Below, one piece after another: positions 1 through 12,700 of a stretch of DNA of 64,000 nt (its first letter is position 1; each line of letters starts with the position of its first letter). The notes under the pieces are model-generated. The model saw nothing but the letters and a program-made list of their open reading frames with translations, ran no database searches and was not told the DNA's origin. A program made the position numbers and the translations under genes. Source of the stretch: Caprella mutica (lineage: Eukaryota; Arthropoda; Malacostraca; Amphipoda; Caprellidae); contig CANNZV010001189.1 of assembly GCA_947561585.1 (NCBI GenBank), positions 62,001-126,000 of the forward strand. Reading direction: 5' to 3'.

Positions 1-180
1 AATGCTCATGGATGCAGAAAAGCTATAATGGAATTTACAATTGTAGGACAAAGATTTGTGATAGTCAATCTACCGATAGATCACCAATAATTTCTGGTGT
101 TCGATGAAGAAATGAAATGCTTCCCAAAGATGAATGAGGTGAAGTGAGTTGTTGAATGGTATTCACGCTGCTTCTTCAGA

Positions 181-256
181 CTAGAAACACTCAGAGAACA
201 TTCCATTACAATAGAGTGAACACAGTCAGGTAGGGAATGTTCTCTGAGTGTTCTAG
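181..256. repeat. Inverted repeat (hairpin, 23-nt arms)
   Basis: The arm near 181-203 (gaaacactcagagaacattc) is repeated in reverse complement near 234-256 (gaatgttctctgagtgttct). The loop is about 30 nt. No flanking duplication is evident. Confidence 0.7.
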
Positions 257-668
257 TGTCACTCTCTCACTGTTCAGATCACCTCCCTAGAAAGCTGAAT
301 CCTTACATAGAGTATTATTATCCTTGCCAAGTCCCTCTGAAGACCTACCACATTTGTCGCCACTCTCTTCGCCATCTTAAAGCCGCGTGAAAAAGATGGT
401 AGAGTTAGAAGAGAGAGATTAAAAATTAGCAGCAGAAAGTAAAGAAGAGACAAAAGAGAGTAAAGTAGAGAAAGATGGAACATAGCTACTGCAGTGCCTG
501 AGATTAAAACTTAAGAAATAACACAAACTAAATTAATCCACTAGAACAATCAATAAATACACTTTTTATTAGCTATATCAGAACGCAAACTATTTACTTG
601 TCATCTACTTTGTTAATTGCTTTTACCTCATGACTACTCTAATAGAGTGTAGCTATAAGAGTACCTAC

Positions 669-745
669 CTTTGTTAATGCCAATGGCTCTGGTTTGGAGC
701 ACTGGGGCATTCTTGTCGTAATTTGGGTCTTCCACCTCTTGACAC
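669..745 (-). CDS. p120ctn: Delta-catenin exon (post arm-5 linker)
   Basis: This 77-nt exon has an acceptor ending in ttcag and the donor gtaggtac. Joined to the preceding exon it reads [18 protein letters not shown]..., which starts the insert that follows the NLSYR motif in delta-catenins. It ends with one base of a split codon. No compatible next exon is visible in the leftmost 668 bases, so the gene continues outside the window. Confidence 0.85.
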
Positions 746-3700
746 CTGAAGAATGGGTAGTGAGTAATGTTATGAATGTACAGGGGATATTGTTCACAAG
801 GGGATATTGAAATCTAACGGGCCGTACGAACGCAGGGTTTTCTGAGACTTTTCACTAGACTTTTTGATAAGCTCCTCCTACTTTTTCCACACGAAACTTT
901 TGAATCATATAAGAAAAAACGATATAATTAAAATAAATAATAATTAAATCGTTTTTTCTTATATGATTCAAAAGTCTCATGGAAGAAGGATCTTGACAAA
1001 AAGTCTGGTGGAAACACTTAAAAAATACCCTGCGTGTGTACGGCTCTCAAGGCACATTCCCAGGGTGTTCCCTGAACATTGTCTAACAGATTCACTCACC
1101 TGTAGGACAAGTTCCTCAGAATACAAACACAGTTCTCGACACATTTGTTGTCGTGGGAGTTACCGTTGATGGCGCTGTTTATGACGCACATCAGCGAGTC
1201 GATGAGACCGTGGCAGTGGCGCAAACGCGTCCTTGCGTGCTCGCCAGCCGAACTTACATTCCTGAAAATATATTACACAGTTAGACTTTAAACAAAAGTT
1301 TTAAAATTATAAAAAGTTATTTATCTGTTCATAACTAGTTCTATATTCATTAGCTACTAGTTCTCTTAACTAGTTCTTTATTCATTACTAGTTCTCTTAA
1401 CTAGTTTTTATATTCATAACTAGTCGGAGGGACTAAACTCTTTTCCAACAAAACTAATTACTGAAGTATCATAAAAAAAGTTTATTTTCGGTGTGCCCAA
1501 AATGGTTATGTTTCTAAAATTCTAAAAATATAGTAAACAGGGCATAAGGATTTTGATATATTTTCTTTACCGTATAAGTTTCTATCGATAAAGTGCTGCA
1601 AGCATAATGTTCAAAGTGATGTTTTTAACTGTAACTCTTCACTGATTGGTTGGCTAGAAGGAGCGAACAGAGGGCGGAGCACTAAACCGTAAGTGCTCCA
1701 CCTCTTGTTGGCTCCTCCTCATTGCATATAGTTTTGAGTATAACTGAATTACATTTCAAATAATAAAGACTCTGAAACAGTCACCATAGCTGTAACATAG
1801 CTTTAATGTACTGCACACTTCATGATAATTTAATGACTTGGTGCGGAGGATTCCCTGTTACACTTATTGGTCACCATAGCCAATCAATGAGTGAGTAACC
1901 TTAAAAATAATATCCTAAAAAACTTATCCGCAAGAAAAAATCTTTTTAAAACTATATTCTTAGTGGTAGCTAGAACTACTTTATTTTCTAGCCTTAGAGG
2001 TGCCATCCTTTGTTTTAAGTGATAAATTGGAAATGAAAGGCCACTTTCTGATCTACCATAAAATAGACTGAGCTATTTATCATGGATACCAAGGTATCAT
2101 GGATACCAAGGTATCATGGATACCCAGGTATCATGGTTACCAACTAAAATAAATAATAACTATTTTTTTTTCTTATATTCTAGTGGAAAAGTAGGAGGAG
2201 CTTAGCAAAAAGTCTGGTGGAAAGACTTAAAAAACCCTACGTGTGTACTGCCCTTTAAGTATATCACTTACCTGTTAACATAGCTTAAAGTTGACTGTAC
2301 TTGGCTAGTTCTTAAGACTGTACTCACCTGAGCACTCCAGATGCATTTTTGAACACAGTGTTCCACCAGACGTCATTGTTAGGGTCTCTCTCCACCTCTC
2401 CACCACCCCAGCCACTGCTGGTGACGATCACGTGACTCACCAGCACCGGCACACCGTCCTTAAGAATGTGACTCTTCAGCTCCTGAGGAAGAATGAATAA
2501 CCTTTCTATATTTCTGTCACTATTAATGTTATTACAGTTTCAAGTCAATGAACTCTTTGTGTGTAATTCTTCATGGAGACTTTCAACAGATACTTTATGC
2601 AGATTTGGACAATTTAATATTTGTATTTTTGTATACCTGTATATCTTGTAATCAATATGAAATAGATATAGCTATTGTACCATTATCACAAAATATTAGG
2701 CAATAAAATGATAAAGATTACCAGAGATTATAAATAGCCCACCTCGCAAGATGACAGGTTCCAAAGTATTCCCGTCACCAACTCCCTCACTTCGTTGTCT
2801 CTAGTTTTCTTCAGTAGTCTGATGAGTGCTGGTATTCCCCCTGCCTCTTTGATGGCTTTCTTGTTCTCATCATTCTGGCGACCGTAGGATAGGTTCCTGT
2901 GGAACAACACAAATAAATAGGGAAAATGGAGCATAATTTACCACCTATTTCTTCAGTCTTTAATGAGTAGAGTTAACAGGACACTACAAGCAACATGACA
3001 CTAGACGCAGTGTCTTCCTTAGTCACCTTAGGGCCCCACAGGCGTTTCTGTGTAGGTCCACCACATCGTGAGACAACAAGGCAACTAGCGGGGGAATGCC
3101 CCCCAAGATCTTGGTTTTCTGTTTGGTAGAGTCGTCCATGTAGCAGAGATGTTGTAAGTAGGCTGCGGCATTGGCCTTCACCACGTTATTGGGGTTACTC
3201 AGGAAATCTATCACTTCGTGCAGATCGGGATCACGCCACCGAACTGTCAAAAGAGAAAGCAAATTAAACAAGAACAACAGATGCAATCATCCACTTACCC
3301 TTTGTAGAACATCAGAGATCGGTTAGAGAAAAAAAATATATATATCTAATAATCAAACAAAAACAAACAATAATTAAGTAGCTAACAAAATGTAAAGTTA
3401 GAAACACAAGTGTTCCACTACTGGCAGAGACGCACGTGTGTTCCACTGCTGGCAGAGACGCACGTGTGTTCTACGGCTGGCAGAGACGCACGTGTGTTCT
3501 ACGGCTGGCAGAGACACACAAGGGTTCTACTGCTGGCAGAGACGCATATGTGTTCCACTGCAGACAGAGACACACGTGTGTTCCACTGCAGGCAGAGACA
3601 CACGTGTGTTCTACGGCTGGCAGAGACACACAAGGGTTCTACTGTGGGCAGAGACGCACGTGTTCTACTGCTGGCAGAGACGCACGTGTGTTCTACGGCT

Positions 3701-6700
3701 GGCAGAGACACACAAGGGTTCTACGGCTGGCAGAGAGACACAAGGGTTCTACTGCTGGCAGAGACACACAAGGGTTCTACTGCTGGCAGAGACACACAAG
3801 GGTTCTACTGCTGGCAGAGACGCACGTGTTCTACTGCTGGCAGAGACGCACGTGTGTTCTACGGCTGGCTGAGACACACAAGGGTTCTACGGCTGGCAGA
3901 GACACACAAGGGTTCTACGGCTGGCAGAGACACACAAGGGTTCTACGGCTGGCAGAGACACACGTGTGTTCCACTGCAGGCAGAGACACACGTGTGTTCC
4001 ACTACTCACTCACCTCTACCAGAGCTGTCAGTAGATGAAGGTCTCGCCCCGAAAATGGAGGTGTAGGCGGGAGGGGGGTAGGTGGTCTGGAAAGGTGAGG
4101 TGGGATGGGAAGAGGTGGGGAGGGAGGAGGTGCTAGGAGGGGCGGTAGGTGTAGCTGGGGCCTCTTCCCCAAAGTAGTTATAAGGTAACTTTTGGGGAGA
4201 GGAAGAGTAGATTGGGGAGTGGTCGGGGAGGTTGAACCGCTGAGATGAGGGTGAGGGCATGGTGGGTGTGTGCGGGGTGAGGGTTGGTGTGTGCGGTATT
4301 TGAGGAGTGAGAGGGTGAGGTATGGGTGTGGCTGGTGGTTGAGGAGTGGGTGGTTGATCAGAAGGTGGTAGAGTGTAGCCGTAGATGGAGTCTGGTAGGT
4401 AGGGTGGGTTGGAAGAGTTCAGGGCAGACTCATCTGCTACACTGGCTGTGTCGTTATAACTCGCTCCTTCTGATACTTCATGCGCTGTACAAACATTCAC
4501 AAACAAAACAGTGAAATAAAAACAGCAGTTGCAAAGTGCGCCACACAAATAAATTAACAAACAAAATTAAACACAAAGAAATATCTACAAAATATCGAGA
4601 AATAAAAAAAAGTAAGTGATATTTTTATACAGCAGATAAGACGACCAACAAATTAACCACACAACCATCCAATCTTTAGGCAGTAAGAAAGTGGTGGTCA
4701 GAGTGGTCGTCTTAACCGGAGTGCTGAGTAGAGAACTCATTGGTTATGAGACAGTACATCGAATGCCATCAATAGTTGATCAGCCCGGAGCATTCTGGCG
4801 TTTATTGTTTGAAAAGCTGATCGTCGAAATCATAACAAAGCACTACGCTCCCATTAATTTAGATAGAAATAAATAGAAAAAACTGGTTGCGTTTTCCTTC
4901 AATTGACTTATTTTTATAGTTACGAGTGGAATTTTGATTCAAATTTTTTCAGTTTATTCTCTAGTTTATTCTCTGCTATCGACGGGAATATTTATTTTCA
5001 ATAAATAATAATTTTTAAAGTTGAAAATCTGTAGTGAATGTAATGTACTTTGAATTAGTGAATATTGATGACATTTTGTTTCAAAGGCTCATCCTATAGC
5101 TATTGATTCAATCAATTATGGTTTATCTGCTGTTCAGGTTGTGATTTCGTTATGATACCTGTTCATTTGAAAGAATTGATTTAAAAAAAACAATAACATG
5201 AGTTCTTCATTATTTCCAAGTATTTTGGTGAGAACAGAAGGCAAAATAGAGGATTTCTTGGAGAACACTTCACTAGTTCCAGCAGTCTGGCCTCCCTAAA
5301 TACGGTAGCACAACTGAACAGTTTAGCAAGTCACAAATGGAGAGGACCATATGTCAAATTCTTTGAATCATGTGCTTAGTTAGGAGTAGCTCAGCTGTAG
5401 TAAGTATAATTAATGATAATCCATAGTCATATTATTGATGTTTTTTTTGTAAAACACTGCTGACAATTTGATCATACTTGATAAGTAGTGAATAAAACTT
5501 GGGTTAATTCAAGATTTTCACTGTTAAAAACTAAAATTTACGGTAAATGTTTTTCCAGTCGATAGCAAAGATTCAAGAGAATACACTATAAGAATTTTAA
5601 ATCAAAATTCCACTCGTAACTATAAAAATAAGTCCATTAAAGGAGAACGCAACCAGTTTTTTTCCATTAATGGGCACGTCGCGCTTTGTTATGATTTGGA
5701 CGATCAGCTGTTGAAAGCAAGGGCACGGCCTGGTTACACTATAGAGTATAGATGGTCACTCAGTAGAATAATATTCTTTGTGATATCAAACAAAATAATA
5801 TATGGTCTATTATATTACATACAATAAACACTGACTTACAGTTTAAGTGCAAAAGTAATTAAATCAAACAGTTAAAATAAAATAGAAATGAAAGCTCAAA
5901 CTTAAGACTAGAATCAATAGCAGAAGCTTTGTGAGAGAGAAGAAAAAACCATTAGTGGTCAATAGGAGAGATGCTCAGAGGTGATAAATTTAGATTTAGA
6001 GCTTATTACTCCTCAAAGCCTTGCAGCAAATAGACCAGTAATTGTTTTATCTTCAGAATAAATAGCTACAAATAATGCTTACATCCACACAGTGCTGATA
6101 TACTTACCATTATTGTGATGAGGTAATGACTAACGAAAAAGAACTAGTATATTGGTAACCATTCACTGTGACTATCTAGTCACAATTAAATTGGTGACCC
6201 TTTAATGTGACTAACTAGTCACAATAGACCAGTAAAGTAAAGGCAGCGCCGTTCCAATTCAGCTTATCATCGAAATATTCCTGTGTTATTCGTACGGGAA
6301 TAAAAAATGAGGTTCATTATCATCTGTATAGTTAACGATTTACTTATCATTGGAGAATTTTAATTCGATATTTGGATACCTAATATATACCTAACAGCAT
6401 TCATTGCTGTAAAAATTATTGAAATTTATTTAGAAATAAGCAACGAACCACTGATGTGAAAATGACCACAGAAAACGTCTGAAATAACTCATAACTTTTC
6501 TAGTTCAAAACTAATTTCAACAATCTTTACAACAATCAATGCGGTTAGGTACTAGGTATTCAAATATCGAATTAAAATTCTCCAAGATTAAGCAAATCAT
6601 CAGCTATACAGATGATAATGAACCTCATTTTTATCCCCGTACGAATAACACCGGAATATTTCGATGATAAGCTGAATTGGAATGGCGCTCCCTTTTCTTT

Positions 6701-9700
6701 AGTAGTCTATTGCGATGGCTAACTAGTAACTAGTCACAATTTCTATGATCGAAAGAGAAAGTATTTTTCCACACTTTGGCACATATTTTACCACGGTGAA
6801 AAAAAAGCTACTTCCCAAAAGGTGATTTGTTGAAGTGATAGTTTTCCCCTAAGTATGTATTCACCTTGCTGCTGTTGCTGGGCGTGACCATATCTTTCGA
6901 GGGTGGCCTGGCTGGGGTGTATAGCCGCGGGTGATGGGGAGGTAGCCCCATGGAAATGGTGGTCCTGACCCACGGGGGGTGCGAGGGTTCTATCGAGTTC
7001 AGCGTAACCGCTAGGGGGGTAACCACCTGGGGGTAAACGCCTGGTTAGTGATGACACTTAAAAACATTCTTAGAATACTATATGAGGTAATATATAGGAC
7101 AGTTTCTACATATCTCTGACGTCACGAGTACAAGGGACGGACTGAAAGAAACAACACGGTTAGATGTACACTCAAAAGTGTACTAATATCACTCTAAACA
7201 GTTATTAGAAACTCGTTAAATAGCACACACACGAGACAGTACTCAAAATTAACACATTGAATGTGTTAAAAACTTAAGACAGTATATAGCTAAAATATTA
7301 AATATAATATTTCAAACTGTAGCAGCTGATTGCACTCTTAGGTAAGAAAGTAAAGGATGAAATAAACATCAAATGGCAAGTTTGGCCTACAACTCAAAGT
7401 AAATATTTCATTTAATTAAAACAGAAATTAAACAGAGTAAGCAGAACAGATCACTAATGTTACTGTTGTTAGAGTGAGGGGGGGGTCGCTGTTGTTAGTG
7501 TGGGGGGGGTCACTGTTATCATAAGGGGGGAGGGAGTCACTGTTGTTAGTGTGGGGGGGTCACTGTTATCAGAGTCGCATCATAAAGTCACTGCAGACTT
7601 ACAAGTCTCTATGACGGATAAGGACGAGTCGTAGTGCTCAGCAGGTAACTGGAAGGTGACTCTCTTCTTTCTCTCCATGGTATCGTCCAGTCCCCCACAG
7701 TAGCTGATGAGGTCTTCATCGTCTTCACTCTCATTCGTTGACGAGGGATTGGTAGAGAGGTGTACAGAGTCGTAGGCAGTGCCTGAGTGACTGTACTCGT
7801 CAGACTCAGCGTCACACACGTAAGGAATGTCAAGTCTGGCGAAGGCGGAGTCACAGCTCTTGCTCCTAATGACTGGGTAGTTGTAGGGAGTTTGGGGGTA
7901 AGGGGGAGCACATGTCTCCATATGGAGCAAGTCAGGCTTGTTGCAGTGGAGGGAGTGGCGCATGGGTGGTGGGGGAGAGACTGGGGGAGGAGGTGGTTCT
8001 ATGGGGGGAGACATGCTTTCAAACCCATAGTAGTCAGATGAAGAAGGGGAGAAACTTGACCGGGGGTAGTGACAACAACCACTGAAAAGTGGAGGGGATT
8101 GAAGAACTAGTTTTGGAGTTTTTGGAGTGCGTACATTTTCTCGTGAATGAGTTGGAGTATATCTGAGGGGTGGAGCGACAGGAGGCATTGGGTAGTAACC
8201 AGTAACGAATGTGTCAGAGGTTGGGTACTGTGGAGGCTGGTTTGGGTACTGTGGAGGCTGGTTTGGGTACTGTGGAGGCTGGTTTGAGAAGTCGTAAGGC
8301 GAAAGAGGTTCTTGACAAGATATGTAAGAAGGGTTCACTGTGGAGTGACTGTTAAAGCAAGTGCAAGATTGGGGGGAAGGTGTACCAATGGGCACACTAT
8401 TTCTATCACTAGTAAAGTACCCTCCTCCGCACCACCCTGACCCATCTAGCGAACAAACCTGTGGGTCTATAGAGCAGCAGCTTGTCACCCCTGCATTGGG
8501 TATCACGTAAGATCTGCGTGAGAGGGCTGTTTGATGATAAGAACTTGTAGCATAAGACTGACTGTACGATAACAAGTGCAGAAAGTTGCCATCTGAAGCT
8601 GATCTTTTTAAATTGCGAGTCTTTTGAGTAATTCTCCTTTGGTTTTCTAGAACTATTTGATGTACGAGATCACCATCGGTAGAATTCTCTCTACTGTAGA
8701 CAATAACATCGTGACTTGATGCTGGTCTACTGTCTACATCCTGTGTCAAAGCAGGGTACCTAATTTGTTCAGTGAAATCTTTGTTTTGTGAGTAAGGAAG
8801 TGGTTCACTATCGTCAGTATTCAATGTCTTCTGAAGAGGTAAGTCGCACTGCGTTTCAGTAGATTTGACACACTCTAAATTCTTCCTATCTTCTCTCGCG
8901 ATAATCTCATCAACAGCAGCGAGTCTCTCGACGGAAAGCTTCAACTGTGACTTTAAAGTAGGAGTGTTTTGATCAACTGAAGTAGGTTGCTCAGAGCAAA
9001 CTAAATCATCAGTAGTCGTACTCACGGTGGACGTGGGACTAACATTTCTTTTGAGTTTGTCATCCTCTTCATTGGGGTGTATTTTCTTTGGTTTCGCAGC
9101 TTTTTTGGTCTTATCACTAGGTGTAGCACCATTTGTAGCAAGTAGTTCCCTACTACCTTCTCTAGAGTTGGTTCTTTTCTTGGATCTTCGTCGACTCCTC
9201 TTGCCCATCTCCTCAGCATCATTTAGCTCCTCATGACATTTAGGAGTCTCCTCTTGAGGCCCGTCAGATTTGCGCCACTCGAGCGTTAGGAAGACGGAAG
9301 AGCGAGGCATTGGTCTAGAGTAGTCTCTGAGTGACAGTTAGCCATCAGGAATAGGGAGAGCTTGGCTAAATGAACTAACGAATAAGTGTTCTAATCACTT
9401 ACTACTCAACACTCCAATCACACGTGGTGTAAATCTAAACAACAACTAACACGTGGAAACAATTAATAAACTAGGGTAACGATTTATCTAAAAATAAAAA
9501 TAAATTAACAGCTATAGAATTCAGTCTGATTGTGGCCACAAGATTGGTTTGAAAGTAAAATGATTTTTTACATCAATTCTCAACATCTTCAATATTAATC
9601 AGCATTTTATGACAATTTCTTTTTTTAATATTTTTCATTCGGAACATTCAAGTCAAATTTAAGACTTTTAGCAAACTTATATTTTATTCTACCTTTAAAC

Positions 9701-12700
9701 ATGTTAATTTGTATTATAAATTCGCAGTTAATAGTTCATTACTCATCTGAGCAGGTAAAAATGTCACTGTGTACATGTGACAACATTATTCACATAGTTT
9801 GGCCCTCAGCCAGCAAGAGTAGCATCTGTCACAGGTACGAACTAGGCAAAACACTAACTAAAAGATACCAGTGTCAACATAAGACTTATTTGATAGGTTA
9901 TTAGTTAATTAAGCATGAACATGTTTGAATGAACACATTCTAAATATATTTCCTAATCAAAACTGCTATCAAATTATAATATAACTAAATTATTGCCGAC
10001 AACTTCGTTAATTAATAAAGTCAAATGTATAATTGACGATCAATTTACTTTGATATGCATTTCAATGAAACTATTGGCAAGTGAGTGAACAATAGTCAAA
10101 GAAAATCCTTCATTTTGTGCAATAGAAATTAGACTTCAATTCTCACACTCCTTCTTACGCACACCAATCCAGTGCCACTATTCTAAATAGGAACAACTTG
10201 CTGAGGAATCAGAGCAGTGGGTTTGGGGGATTCATTTGCGTCGAATAGGATTGTAAATGGAAAGCAACACACACTTCACAACACTGTCACGGTACAGCAC
10301 ATTCATCACTTTGCAACACCCTTCACTTCTCTTCAAAATTCCTTCACTTCACAACACTTCACATTACAACTCATTTCAGAAAAGTCTTCCACTTCACAGC
10401 ACACTTCACTTCACCCTCTCTAGAGCTCTACTCTCTACTGAGGGTGAGAACTTGGCACCCTCATCTCTACCTCAGTCAGTCAGCTGTGATACAAAAAATA
10501 TAGTGTGTAGCTAATGAAATCAGTGAGTAAAGTTAAAGGGTAGAGTGTAGTAAAAAGGTTAGAGTGTAGTAAAAAGGGTAGAGTGTAGTAAAAAGGGTAG
10601 AGTGTAGTAAAAAGGGTAGAGTGTAGTAAAATGCACTAACAACATAGAGTGTAGTAAAAAGGGTAGAGTGTAGTAAAAAGGGTAGAGTGTAGTAAAATGC
10701 ACTAACAACATAGAGTGTAGTAAAAAGGGTAGAGTGTAGTAAAAAGGGTAGAGTGTAGTTAAAGGGTAGAGTGTAGTAAAATGGGTAGAGTGTAGTAAAA
10801 TGGGTAGCGTAATAAAAACTGAAAACTGTAGAATCACTTTAAGGTAATAAAAATGTAGAATGTAATAAAAAACTACCAGTCACCACATTTCTACCTATTT
10901 TATGAATTATTGTGGATTTTGTGTACCTGATGACTAATGAATAAGCCGATGCGAAAGAGAGAAAATGAATTACCTGTATCGGCGAAATGGTGGGCCCCGG
11001 GGAAACCAGGATCTCCCCCCGGTGGAGGGTGGTATCCGTACTGGGGGTAGTCAGGAGGGGCCTGTCCCCCACCCTCTCCCCCACTGTAGGGGTCATACCC
11101 ATCAAACTGTGGAGGAGCTGTTCTACTTCCTGTGAATGAGAACAGGGGAACAAACTCAACAATTATGTGGTAAATATTGTAACAAATGGAGTATTATTGT
11201 CCAAAAAGACAAAATACAAAATATAAAAAAATACATAAAGGTACAAAATAAACAATATAATATGAGCTAGATACCATCAAAATAATATTTTTCCAGACAA
11301 TATTTGTCGGAGTTGAATGTTAAAGGTCCCCTCCACTCTAATTCTTTAATACTCTATTCATTAGATCTAAGTCCTAAAGGCCGTACACACGTAGGATTTT
11401 CAAGTCTTTCCACCAGATTTTATGCTAAGCTCCTCCTACTTTTTCCACGAGAATATAAGAAAAATGATACATCGTTTTTTCTCTTATATTCTCGTGGAAA
11501 AAGTAGGAGGAGCTTGGCAAAAAATCCGATGGAAGGACTTAAAAACCCTTCGTGTGTACGGCCCTTTAGATTACTGGGTGTGGAACTGCAAACCATTTCT
11601 AATTTTAGTTATTTATTTTTATTAATTTAGAGCATTTCTAGAGAGATTTTAGTTTAGAGTGTGGAGGTATTTTAAGCTTTATGAACTAGAGGTCCATACC
11701 TTGTGTGGCAGGGGAGTGTGATCTGTAGGGGTCCATGGCGTTAGAGTCGGGGCCCAGAGGGTACTCAGACCGGCTCAGGACGGTCCCGTCTGGGGCAATG
11801 TGTTGCACCTCTCTTATAACCTTGGTGGTGGTGGAGATCTGAGTGGGGGAATTGAGGGGGTGGGAGTGATAAAAAATGAATACTGTCCCATTAAATTTGT
11901 GATAAAACCTCCACTTACTCACAGTCAGCTAATGTGAACAGTAATTGAATGCTTCAAATTGCAGCGCTAATCTTAAAACATGTTTACATATATTTCAGTT
12001 ATTTATTATGGCGACGGGAGGGTCATTTGAACATTAGCTTATTATTTACCATCATTGAAGGAAATCTTAAGGCACGATAGTTTCCTTGGGACAATTGGAG
12101 ATATTAATTAAAGATAAGACTTGTAATTGAGGTAGAAAAATAACGAACACAATCATTCCAACACTCTAAAAATAAAGCAATGTACTGTACAAAGCACAGT
12201 GTCTTTGACAACCTAACCTGTAGGTACACTGTTCCTATCATAACCATCTTAGAATACTTTTCTGTAACACTTTTCGGTAAATTCAAAGTTAAGTTCAACG
12301 TTACACTCTATTAGGAATAGGTTCATTTGATTATACAAGATAAAATTTAACATTTTGTTTTATTTATTTTAATTAGTATCCAAGAAACCATCTATACTCT
12401 ATAATTATATTCTATAATAACCAGATAAACTGTTATATTACGTATTTTAACTTATATGATCGAGAATGTGGAACTATCCAATAACTCAGAACTTACACTT
12501 CATTCCATTACATGTTTATCAGAATCATTTCTTTTTAAGGAGAGAAAGCACATGTTCTTCTGTTTCAATCTCCTTACAAAATATGTTATCTTTTAAAATA
12601 TTGCAGTGGTGTTCCATATTGAAGTATCCAATAATGTTAAAATTTCTGAATAATTTAAATCTAATCTCAACATTTTATGTAGAATGCGTAGCAGATATTT

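Noticed and set aside
274..483. 69-residue minus-strand ORF with an internal start MAKRVATNVVGLQRD and a gtaagg further on
   Set aside because: Good start context, but no homology I recognise and no partner exon inside the window. It may be a small upstream exon of another gene, but that cannot be supported.
7027..7040. Alternative acceptor at 7040/7041 extending the exon at 6865
   Set aside because: It breaks the reading phase with both possible upstream exons; the acceptor at 7026/7027 fits both.
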